From: Aquarana catesbeiana
Taxonomy: Eukaryota > Chordata > Amphibia > Anura > Ranidae
Direction of reading: 5' to 3'
Length of the DNA: 64,000 bases
NCBI RefSeq assembly: GCF_042186555.1
Contig: NC_133326.1
Span: 694,968,700-695,032,699, forward strand
The notes beneath the pieces were generated by a model. The model had not been told where the DNA came from. It made no database searches and saw nothing but the letters and a program-made list of their open reading frames with translations. Shown here one piece after another: positions 21,540 to 30,882 of the stretch (positions within the stretch are counted from its first letter, which is position 1; each line of letters begins with the position of its first letter). A program made the translations under genes and the position numbers.

Positions 21540-22200
21540 CACAGTAGTAGGGGTCACCATCTTCATTCGAGTATGGCCTCTCACGAACCAGTCCCCTGCT
21601 GCACTTTTACTGGCCAACTCCCCCTGGTGGCCACAGGATGAAACTATAGCAGGTATCTCCCACTGTCAAGCACCCCCTGCCGACAAAACCGGAAACTCCT
21701 CCTTGTTGCCAAGGGTGACTGCAAACATATTTGCACAGGAATTTGGGCCTGCAGACAAAAACTTTTTCTCAGCAATATTATCTCCAGCCATATTCCATAA
21801 CCTAGGGCAAGAAAACATGCCGTGCCTCAGCTGGCCACATTCCAGGCATGTTACTGGACGACTTCTTCCCAGGGGGCGCTTCTCTCCTGGTGATTCCCAG
21901 CTGGCCGGAATGCACAGGCCTCTTTGTGGGGACGCTGAGCCAAATCTCTACTGCAGCTCCTCCTTTTAGGCACACCTTCCACTCTCTTCACCATGGGAGA
22001 CCGCACTCTCCCAGCAGAAAGTTGCTGACTCTCTCCAACACGCTGTATCGGCTGCTCGTGAAGCCACTTGCCACGATCCTTGTTAAACATATCCCATGGT
22101 ACACAGATAGCCTGACTGGCTTCTTCTGTGTTGTTATGCACAACCACTCTCAGTCCAGGTCTTTGGTCAGCCTCCCTCCTTGCATATAGCTTAGTCCACT
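21540..22200 (-). pseudogene. Gag-like region with CCHC zinc knuckle
   Basis: The minus frame 22147-21851 reads NTEEASQAICVPWDMFNKDR and is basic towards its end. A frameshift follows. Then comes CLECGQLRHGMFSC (about 21850-21805), a C-x2-C-x4-H-x4-C zinc knuckle as in retroelement nucleocapsid. Family knowledge says such knuckles bind the element RNA. Broken frames indicate a dead copy. Confidence 0.68.
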
Positions 22201-22935
22201 CCTGCCAGGTGCCGCTTGCACCAATCTACTGCAGATTCAAACACAGGTGGACTCTCCATATTTGCAGTCACTCCACTCCACAGAGCAACAACAGGAGCAC
22301 TGTCTCTTTAAGGGGCCTTTCCCTTCCAGGTACACCACCTGCTGCAGAGCACATGCAGTTTCTGGCAATAGCTTACTGGTATATGTGAGGATCTTCAGTT
22401 ATGCCCGCATTCTCCACCACTTGCAAAGTTGGGGGTTGTTTAGCTCAGTGTAGAGCCTACCAGTGAGTGGAGTCCATGGCAGATATGCTGTTTAAGGGCT
22501 TGTAGGCCCACTTTTATTAAGGAAAGAAAATGTCCATCCAGAATTCCCACATAGTGGTTTCAAGTTCACAGCAGTAATGTAGAAATAAGCAAAAAATACC
22601 AAGCCACCTGGCTGTTGAGCAGCACCGCTGCTCAGGCTTATGCTTCAGCACTCTTGGCTCTGTAATGGAGTTCCTTTACAAACCCTGTACCTCAGCCCTC
22701 TTTTCCAGCTTCCTTGCTGTTCCAGCCCACTGGTATGGATCCTCTGTCTGCTCTGACAGATGGCAATGTGCAAATATGCACACTTCTCCCTTGCTCGTCT
22801 GGACTCCTCAGGAGGGTGGAGCCCAGAACCATGGTCCTGACTCTACTATCAGGCCCACACACACCTGAACAATCAGTGTGCCGGTGAGTCTCAAAACTGA
22901 GACCCAGGACTGGGGATTTCATCCCACCCGGATCT

Positions 22936-23361
22936 CTTAGAGTCCTTTCACACTGGGGCGGTTTGCAGGCGCTATTGCGCTAATAATAGCGCCTGCAAAC
23001 CGACCCGAAAGTGCCGCTGCATGTATTCCTGTGTGAAAGCCCCGAGGGCTTTCACACTGGAGCGATGCACTGGCAGGACGGTAAAAAAAGTCCTGCCAGC
23101 AGCATCATCGGAGCGGTGAAGGAGCAGTGTGTATACCGCTCCTTTACCTCTCCTGCCCATTGAAATCAATGGGACAGCGCGGCTATACCGCCGGCAAAGC
23201 GCCTCTGCAGAGGTGCTTTGCGGTGGTATTTAACCCTTTCTCGGCCGCTAGCGGGGGGTAAAACCGCCCCGCTAGCGGCCGCATACCGACGGTAAAACGC
23301 CGCTAATAATAGCGGCATTTTACCGCCGACGCCGCCCCCCGCCCCAGTGTGAAAGGGCTCT
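22936..23361. mobile_element. GC-rich palindromic MITE in the 5' LTR
   Basis: The ends GAGTCCTTTCACACTGGGGCGG and CCCCAGTGTGAAAGGGCTC are inverted repeats flanked by TTA and TAA. The middle holds inverted GC-rich blocks around CCGCTAGCGG (23245-23285). The 3' LTR lacks it. It resembles Harbinger-type MITEs; its ends resemble, but do not match, the small MITE at 17385. Confidence 0.72.
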
Positions 23362-23520
23362 AAGAAATCCCCGGGCTCCAGGTCCCAAAGTGGACTTTCC
23401 TAAATAATGAGGAAACTGAAAAGCCAGTTTCCTCTCAAACAAGCAAATACCCTGGAGCCCCTCAACCTGCCTGGTTGAGAATCCTGGACCCATACTCTGG
23501 TGGGGTACCACACTACCACA

Positions 23521-23525
23521 ATATA

Positions 23526-23579
<54 letters not shown>

Positions 23580-24164
23580 GTATTTATCGGCGTATAACAC
23601 GCACAGGTGTATAACGCGCACATTAATTTTAAGATGGAAGTTTCAGGAAAAAAAATTAAATTTTAAATAAGGAACTTTGAAGCAAAATAAGGGTCAGTGC
23701 CCATCTGCAGTCTCACCATTGCCATCAATACAGCCTTTCCAATGCCCATTTGCAGCCTCACCATTGCCACCAATGCAGCCTCATCCATGCCCATCTGCAG
23801 CCCCATAAGTGCCATCAATGCAACCTCATCAGTCCACATCAATGCAGCAGCCTCACCATTGCCATCAATGCAGCAGCCTCACCATTGCCATCAATGCAGC
23901 AGCCTCACCATTGCCATCAGTGCAGCCTGATCGATGCCCATCTGCAGCCTAGAGGGGACAGGGAGGGGGGCGGCCCAGGAGACGGGACTTCCTTTTACAG
24001 AAGCCGCCAAGTAAACAGGAGATTCTCCCTGTATGTAATCTGACAGCGCTCGTCCCGCCCCCCTCCGAGGCATCTAAAATTGAAGTATTGGCGTATAACA
24101 CGCACGTGCTATTTGCACCCAATTTTTAGGGTGAAAAAGTGAGTGTTATACGCCAATAAATACA

Positions 24165-24212
<48 letters not shown>
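23521..24212. repeat. (AT)n microsatellite interrupted by an element
   Basis: AT dinucleotide runs at 23521-23577 and 24167-24212 flank the element at 23577-24166, as expected if it jumped into one AT tract directly beside the LTR end at 23520. Confidence 0.8.
23577..24166. mobile_element. Non-autonomous DNA element with minisatellite core
   Basis: The inverted ends are ACCGTATTTATCGGCGTATAACACGCAC-like (23577) and the inverted GTGTTATACGCCAATAAATACAGT (to 24166). The core, 23700-23950, is a tandem array built on 'gccatcaatgcagcctcaccatt' units of about 23-36 bases. The peptides predicted there are repeat artefacts. Confidence 0.78.
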
Positions 24213-24216
<4 letters not shown>

Positions 24217-24284
24217 CAGTATATGCACAGTATACAGCATATAGTTGGATATAATATACTATTATATCATATTTTTTTAAAATA

Positions 24285-24345
24285 TTATTATTATTATTAT
24301 ACAGGATTTACATAGCGCTGACAGTTTAGGCAGCTCTTTACAACT
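24285..24345 (+). repeat. Short dispersed repeat fragment
   Basis: The tattattattatacaggatttacatagcgct...cagctctttacaa stretch looks like a truncated piece of a dispersed repeat starting with an ATT run. It is too short to classify. Confidence 0.4.
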
Positions 24346-24392
24346 TGAATATTTACTTTTCTATCACATTTGCATTTTTAACTTAAAATAAA

Positions 24393-25307
24393 TTATGATT
24401 TTATTTTTTCAGAAGCTTTTTTAAACTCCTTGTTCCTGAATGTGTATATGATTGGATTAAGCAATGGAGTCATTACAGTGTAAAAGAGGGAGAGGACCTT
24501 GTTTAGAATATCTAGTTGACCTTTTGTTGGAATCAAATACACAGCGATTAGCGTCCCATAAAAAATGCACACTACGGTCAAGTGAGAGCTGCAAGTGGTG
24601 AAGGCTTTTTTTCTTCCTGTAATTGATTTAATTTTGAGGATGCTTATAACAATTAAGCTATACGATATAACAATTAATATAAAAGGTGCTACAGCGCAGA
24701 TGAAAGCTACAACATAGGCCTGATTATGGATCCATGAAGTATCGGAACAGGAAAGCTCAAGTATGGGTTCATAGTCACAGAAGAAGTGATAAATGATGTT
24801 TGGTCCACAGTAGTATAGACTGCATAAAGAAATGAAATCAACCAATGCCATTATAAAACCCAGTAACCAAATGGTAATCACTGATTTAATGCAAGTAGAT
24901 TGGTTCATTATAGAGTTGTAATGCAGGGGCTTACAAATAGCCAAATACCGGTCATAGGACATCACAGTCAGTAGAAAACACTCCGAGGCCTCAGCATGTG
25001 CAAAGAAGGAGAACTGGATGATACATCCAGCAAGAGACATAGTACATCCATCATGTAAGATGATATAAAGAAGGTTGGGAAGAATATCTGTAGACAGAAT
25101 TATATCAAACAATGATAGTTGGGTGATGAAGAGGTACATGGGAGACTGAAGTGTTTTACTCAGATGAAATAAAACCACAATAAAAAGATTTCCAGAAATA
25201 ATAACACAATATATGAAAAACAGCACCAAGAAAAAAATAATTTTTATGCTTTTTAGATTTGGAAAACCTGTTAGTACAACACAGGTTATATTATTGTGAT
25301 AGCCCAC
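24393..25307 (-). CDS. Olfactory receptor 1 (class II-like GPCR), no ATG in this exon
   Basis: The frame has 304 codons and all seven transmembrane segments of a vertebrate olfactory receptor, an odorant-sensing GPCR of olfactory neuron cilia. Visible hallmarks are an N-glycosylation site NIT near the start, GN in TM1, LQSPMYLFI before TM2, a conserved Cys at the start of TM3, MSYDRYLAICKPLHY after TM3, KAFTTCSSHLTVV at TM6 and PLLNPIIYTFRN at TM7. The length is normal and there are no internal stops. The first codon of the open frame is GTG. The ATG used by the paralogue at 45533-46471 is present here but out of frame, through one extra T. Either translation starts in an upstream exon, spliced at TTTTACCAG|GTGGGC, or this is a young pseudogene. 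Confidence 0.9.
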   Translation of the reverse strand: MGYHNNITCVVLTGFPNLKSIKIIFFLVLFFIYCVIISGNLFIVVLFHLSKTLQSPMYLFITQLSLFDIILSTDILPNLLYIILHDGCTMSLAGCIIQFSFFAHAEASECFLLTVMSYDRYLAICKPLHYNSIMNQSTCIKSVITIWLLGFIMALVDFISLCSLYYCGPNIIYHFFCDYEPILELSCSDTSWIHNQAYVVAFICAVAPFILIVISYSLIVISILKIKSITGRKKAFTTCSSHLTVVCIFYGTLIAVYLIPTKGQLDILNKVLSLFYTVMTPLLNPIIYTFRNKEFKKASEKIKS

Positions 25308-25619
25308 CTGGTAAAATAATATAAAAATACATAATATATTAGGTTATAATCAGCAGAAAATCCATTATGCTCACCTTCTCACAATTCTGGTGGAGGGCAA
25401 AACAAAAACAACATTAAATCTGAAATGTATCCATTCAATTTTGAAAAGATCCTTTTTCAATACTTCCTTTTTCAAACTATCCAGCTAAGTTTTACCCTTT
25501 CTACATAATTCTTTTGTTTTTCTCTGCAAAACATGGTCACATTGTTCTGTATTTTTTTTTAGGTAATTAACACAAAAATGAAAAACAATTCAGCTTAATA
25601 TTATTTGTTGGTGTACACC

Positions 25620-26276
25620 CCTTTTTTCATTTGTTTTTATTGGGTTTAAAAGGTAAAATGTACAAACATAGTACAAACAGATTAAAAGAAGGGTACAACA
25701 GGTACAGAGTATGCAATAGACAAAGGTCCAAAATCTGACACAATATCAAATGTCAAAATACAAAGTGGCAGAAAGGAAGTACATTAATTTCAAAGTGTTC
25801 CAGTTCATCCACATTTGCCATTGTTTCTCAAGGCTCTACCTATTACCTTGTTTATTAGCTAACATGGCTTCATACTTGTAATTTAAGTGAATAATCTCAA
25901 TGGCTGCCAAGAGGTTTAAGGCTTTATCCAATTTCCAACTTCTCGCTATAAGTAGTCTGACCGCCAGTAATATATGAGTAAATAAAGTGCGATACGATAA
26001 GGAAAAGTGATCTATGCCAAGATTAGGAATCGCTAAGCCAGGCTCTGGTGATGTGAAAATGTCTGTTATGTTAGAAATTAACCAAAAATGTTCCGCCAGA
26101 AGCCAGTGAGATGCTTACATGTCCAAAACATATATAGCATTACCAGTGTCCTCACAGCCTCTCCAACATAGGTGAGAGATTGTCAAGAGAAATTTAGACA
26201 GATGAAAAGGTGTAAAGTACCACCGTAAAGTTATTTTCTGGGATGGTTCCCAATGGTTAACACAATGGGAAGCCTT
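25620..26276 (-). mobile_element. LINE 3' end fragment (L1/Tx1-like)
   Basis: The minus frame at 26115-26363 includes PFHLSKFLLTISHLCWRGCED, matching the C-terminal Cys-His region of L1-like ORF2 seen at 36200-36340 (MYKFANLD..CWRGC). The rest is 3' UTR. It ends near 25620 with 'tttttattgggttta', comparable to the 3' ends at 1515 and 58757. It is 5' truncated at the MITE. Confidence 0.78.
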
Positions 26277-26278
26277 AT

Positions 26279-26735
26279 GCCTCGTACACACGATCGGATT
26301 TTCCGACATCAAATGTTGGATGTGAGCTTGTTGGCGGAAAGTCCGACCATGTGTATGCTCCATCGGACATTTGTTGACGGACTTTCCGCCAACAAATGTT
26401 GGCTAGCATGTTCTCAAATTTTCCACCAACAAATGTGTGTTGTCAGACTTTCCGATCCTGTGTACACAAGTCCATCAGGCAAAAGTCAAACGTACAAACA
26501 CGCATGCTCAGAATCAATGCTCACCAAACACAACATTAGCAGAAGGAGCCCAAAGGGTGGCCCATGACTATTGAACTTCCTTTTTATCAGCTCGCGTATG
26601 TCCTGTACGTCACTACGAATTGTTGGCCAACATTTGTGTGACCGTGTGTATGCAAGATAAGTTGGAGCCAACAACCTTCGAACAAAATTCCATAGTTTTG
26701 CTGTCAGAAAGTCTGATCGTGTGTACGAGGCATTA
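26279..26735. mobile_element. Harbinger-like MITE, copy 1 (cgtacacac family)
   Basis: The inverted ends are TGCCTCGTACACACGATCGGA and TCGTGTGTACGAGGCA, flanked by TTA. Internal repeats of the 'ttttccgac / gtcggaa' type form many short inverted pairs. Two relatives lie at 51839-52275 and 55602-56008. There is no coding capacity. Confidence 0.8.
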
Positions 26736-26739
26736 TACA

Positions 26740-27220
26740 CTGATTTGATGTACACCTCTAAACCATATTGTCTAGCATTCTAATATGCCACTTGATAATT
26801 AAATATAAAATTATCAATAAGTTAGGCTCAAACAAGATATTGATCCATGATAGACAGCCTTACACAACTAAAGTGGTTTTGATCCAGTGAAACCAATTAA
26901 AAACAACAATTTCACTGACCATTTGATTATCCAAGATTACATTTTATGAAGATCCTTTTGTAATTTGTCACTATCCTGTTAAGTGTTAAGAATTCTCCCT
27001 AATGGTGGGCATACACAAGCAGAAAAAGCATTTAAAACTTGCTAATTTTAAAAGTTTGTTTGTTTTTCATACAAGTAATGGGTGTTAATCAAAAATAATT
27101 TCAGACTTTAGAAACCCAAAAAAACATTTTTTTGCCGAACAAACAAGAAATCTAAAAACATATGTGTTGCTTGACCAGCAAAAATCATTGTGTGTGTAAT
27201 GCGCATGTTGGAGAGAACTA
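26740..27220. other. AT-rich spacer with nothing recognised
   Basis: No ORF or repeat family is recognised. Confidence 0.5.
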
Positions 27221-27226
27221 ACCAGT

Positions 27227-27791
27227 GGTGGCCCATCCATTAGGGGCTCCACCCCCTCTCTCCACTCCACCCCCCTGTATGCATTGGATAGATTCATGCA
27301 TAGCATGAATCTATCCACGGCCGCCGCAGATTCATGCACCCTATTCATGCATCCGGCCCCTTTCAGGGCACCAGGTGCATAAATTACAGCAGCTGGGGGT
27401 TTTTTTTTTTTTTTAAGCACCTGATTAGAGACAGAGGCTCTAATAGGCTCCAAAATAGGGTGGGCTCGGGTCACAGAGAATGCGGCTCTGATCCCACCCA
27501 GGTGTGTTACAACAGCGAATGAATATTCGCTGATTTAACACTGAACCTCAATCTGGCCAGTCAGAAGCAGGTGTGAGACCTGTTTTTCAATTGGCCAAAA
27601 AGAGAAGACTCCTGATTGGCTGCCTGAGGAGGAGGGAGGAAATGGAAGCTGCCGCCTCCGTGATGACCCGTGGGGAGTGGGAGAATGGGGGGCCGCGCCC
27701 ACTGCCGCCGAGCAGGGGAAGCCACCAGTGATGGGGTGGGGTGGCATAATGTTTGTCGCCCCCTCTAAAAAAATTACACCGGCTGCTACTG
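27227..27791. mobile_element. Non-autonomous element, hAT-like (8-base duplication)
   Basis: The ends CCAGTGGTGGCC and GGCTGCTACTGG are imperfect inverted repeats. The flanks agaactaa and ggaactaa match at 7 of 8 bases, as for hAT insertions. It contains an inner 27285-27320 inverted repeat (gatagattcatgc/gcatgaatctatc). The ORFs in it are unsupported. Confidence 0.55.
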
Positions 27792-27799
27792 GAACTAAC

Positions 27800-28860
27800 C
27801 TGAAGTTCAAAGTTTACGTGCATGAATGTTCATTCATAAACAGCAACAATCCACAAACATCAACACTACAGTATGACTCAAGTCATGTGTATGACCAAAC
27901 ACAACATCTAAACAAAAAAATATATAAAAAAAGACCACATAAGAGTGCAATAATACCTTTTAATAAAAATATGTGGCGCTACCTCAGTCCCAACGTGAAG
28001 AAATAATAATTAATAATGTCCAAGGCAAAAAATAAACACAAACAGGTAAGGCTTAGTACAACAGTGTGTACATATAGAGTGCAAAGTGAAACATAAAAAG
28101 GTGATTCAATCTCACACCAGATATAATGAAAAATCCAACCTCACGTGACAAAGTGTAATAAATAAATCATAAATAGTGTCTCCAAAAATATCCAATCAAT
28201 AATGAGCATCTGACATAGATAAAACAACCGGAGATTAAAAAATACTGATAACATTCATGTTCACAAGTGTGTGATTCACAAATATAATAAAGCAATGCAA
28301 CTTCTCACAATTTAAAAAAAGTACAGTGTGCGTGATCAAGAAAAATAACTGAAGGACCCCATAATCAGACAATAGGCACTTCACAACTGCAATTTCTAAA
28401 CAAAAAAAAATTAAAATTGCAACATGTAATGTGTATATAACTATAACTAATTAATTCACGAGCATGCGATTCCCAAAATGCAATAATTAATGCGACTGAA
28501 AAGATATAGAATTTCTAACAAAGTGCAATGTGCATATAATAATAATAATATTGAAATTCATACAAAATATAATGTGCAAAATTCCACGAGCATACCTTTA
28601 TTGCAAAGTATTTAGTCCAGCAACATAGCAATAACAATTTTAAATCAGTGATCTTTTTTGGTTTACATAATACACTATTTTTAATAAACATTATTAGAAA
28701 AAAAAACACCAATACACACAATCTTTTTTTGTCATCACTGATTTTTTTCAATGATTTATGGTTAATTTTTGTTAAAAAAAAAAATTGTAGCAATGATTTC
28801 TATAACAATAGCATTTTTTTTAATTGACATAGATGTAGTCTGCCTTCCATTTAAGTAACC
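27800..28860. other. AT-rich DNA with degenerate short repeats
   Basis: It contains recurring phrases such as 'aaagtgcaatgtgcatataa', 'attcacaa' and 'ataataata' in degenerate form. It may be an old tandem or composite repeat. No coding sequence is supported. Confidence 0.45.
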
Positions 28861-29499
28861 TCCCTGACTGTTTGTGTCATCATTATAATTTTTCCACAGG
28901 TTTGAATAACAATTTTGTTTGCCCTATGTGTCATGAAATATCCATATGTCGCCACAACACATGGGCAGGTGAGTTTCTTTGCATACACAGAAAGACAGGA
29001 AGAACACATTGGAGTGGGTTTATTAAAAACTGGAGCACACAGACTTTTCTGCAACTGTGTGCATAGCTCCCAACTGTCCCTGATTTCGAGGGACTGTCCC
29101 TGATTTGGAGCAATGTCCTTCTGTCCCTCATTCCTCCTCATTTGTCTCTCATTTTGATCTGATCTGTATAGTTGTATATAAAGTGCACGTTTTATCTATC
29201 AAAAAGTGTTTTGACATGCTAATCCTTTCTTGTCAAATTTGTTTATTGATTTTGAAAATATAAATATTGGTACAATTAACAAAATATTGATTACATTAAA
29301 TGGTAGCATTAGTTGAATTTACATATCAGATCTTAGTATTTCTTGTAGTTACAAGCAATGAAAGACTTAAGTAGGCTATATGTTTTAGAAAGACTAAGGT
29401 GTTACAATCAATTTTAACAATTATATACTCAAGAGTAGGGATGAGCTTCGCGTTCGAGTCGAACCCATGTTCGACTCGAACATCGGCTGTTCGATCGTT

Positions 29500-29760
29500 C
29501 GCCGAATTGCAAACGTTATGGGCCGTTCGCGAAAATTCGTGTGGCGCGTCACGGCCCATAATTCACTGCGGCATCACAGTGCATTTCTGGCTGATGATTG
29601 GCCAAGCATGCACTATGACCCACATGCTTGGCCAATCACAGCGCCGTCGGTAGAGAGAGCAGTAATTGGCCAAAGCCAGGGTGGCTTTGGCCAATTATGG
29701 CTCAGGGGGTTTAGAACACACCCCACACTATATAAGGCCGCCTGCACGGCGGCCCTGTGT
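29500..29760 (+). promoter_or_regulatory. Putative hAT transposase promoter
   Basis: ACTATATAAGG at 29727-29737 is a good TATA box. It is followed by a GC hairpin (ggccgcctgcacggcggcc, 29737-29755). Upstream are two ATTGGCCAA-type CCAAT palindromes (29600-29640 and 29660-29695). A related stretch with ACTATATCAGG occurs at 47180. This assignment comes from position in the element, not evidence of transcription. Confidence 0.5.
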
Positions 29761-29890
29761 AGTGGGTTCCGGTGTGCTGAGAGATAGAGAGAGACAGTGT
29801 CATTTCATTTGAATTAGCTAGATTAGGCAGGACAGTCAGTGAGTTAGCTGCACTTACAGTGTATTGTGTATATATATGCATCCCAGGTGT

Positions 29891-29941
<51 letters not shown>

Positions 29942-30089
29942 TGTATTCAGTTTAGCTAGATCCATTCCTGTTATCTTCCTACTGACAGGCAGGCTTGTCT
30001 TGTTACAGTATTTACAGCTACCTGAAGAAAATTGCTGGTGTTCTTTTGATCCTATTAGTACCACAGTCAGGCAGCTAGACTATTTACAG

Positions 30090-30780
30090 TTAGTGTAGTG
30101 CGTCCTCCTCACAGTGTTCAGTTAAAGCTACAAGTTAGTTTAATGTGACCTCTGCACAGTGTTCAGCTAAAACTACAAGTTAGTGTAGTGCACAGTGTTC
30201 AGCTAAAGCTACAAGTTAGGGTAGTGCGTCCTCCTCACAGTGTTAAGCTAAAGCTACAAGTTGGTGTAGTGTGTCCTCCTCACAGTGTTCAACGAAAACT
30301 ACAAGTTAGTGTAGTGCGACCTGTGCACAGTGTTCAGCTAAGGCTACAAGTTAGTGTAGTGCGTCCTCCTCACAGTGTTCAGCAAAAACTACAAGTTAGT
30401 GTAGTGCGACCTCTGCACAGTGTTCAGCTAAGGCTACAAGTTAGTGTAGTGCGTCCTCCTCAGTGTTCAGCTAAACCTACAAGTTATTTTTTTGCGAGCT
30501 CTGCACAGTGTTCACCTAAAGCTACCTGTAGAAGGTTGGTGGTGTTTTCCTGATCCTATCACTACCGCAGGCAGCTAAATAAGCTACAAGTTAGTGTAGT
30601 GCGAGCTCTGCACAGTGTTCACCTAAAGCTACTTGTAGAAGGTTGGTGGTGTTTTCCTGATCCTATCACTACCGCAGGCAGCTAAATAAGCTACAAGTAA
30701 GTTTTTTGCGAGCTCTGCACAGTGTTCAGCTAAAGCTACCTGTAGAAGGTTGGTGGTGTTCTCATACTACAGGCAGGCAG
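30090..30780 (+). repeat. Tandem array in hAT 5' region, about 60-base units
   Basis: Repeats of 'agttagtgtagtgcg(t/a)cctc(ctc/tg)cacagtgttcagctaaagctacaag' run about seven times, with three longer units containing 'ctgtagaaggttggtggtgtt'. The repeat peptide of the plus frame 30188-30553 is a product of the array. (TA)n tracts border it at 29898-29938 and 30806-30852. Confidence 0.88.
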
Positions 30781-30802
30781 TTAATTTTTCTAGCTGCAGT
30801 AT

Positions 30803-30855
<53 letters not shown>

Positions 30856-30882
30856 AGCTTAGTGCAGCTACAGGCCATTAGT

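Larger units (their letters stand above)
19281..23520 (-). mobile_element. LTR retrotransposon with gag but no recognisable pol
   Basis: Two direct repeats bracket a 2.8-kb interior: about 19281-19688 (3' LTR) and 22461-23520 (5' LTR, enlarged by a MITE). On the minus strand the LTR begins TGTGGTAGTGTGGTAC. Immediately upstream of the 3' LTR is a purine tract AAACAAGGGGGAGAAA (19689-19704), a typical polypurine tract. An AATAAA lies in the LTR near 19320 (minus). The interior encodes a CCHC zinc knuckle and long minus frames but no RT, RNase H or integrase motif that I can see. The outer ends are approximate. Confidence 0.75.

Noticed and set aside
22441..22460. tRNA-like TAGCTCAGTGTAGAGC sequence next to the 5' LTR
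   Set aside because: It resembles a tRNA D-arm, but no acceptor stem, anticodon arm or T-arm follows. It also does not fit a standard primer binding site clearly, so I did not call a tRNA or PBS.
23697..24043. Cysteine-rich repeat ORFs resembling metal-binding peptides
   Set aside because: They come from the minisatellite core; three frames are equally open.
27085..27474. 129-codon minus ORF
   Set aside because: It crosses the edge of the hAT-like element and contains a poly-Lys run from a T-homopolymer.
30188..30553. Repetitive ORF with SVQLKLQV-type units
   Set aside because: It only translates the tandem DNA array in the hAT 5' region.
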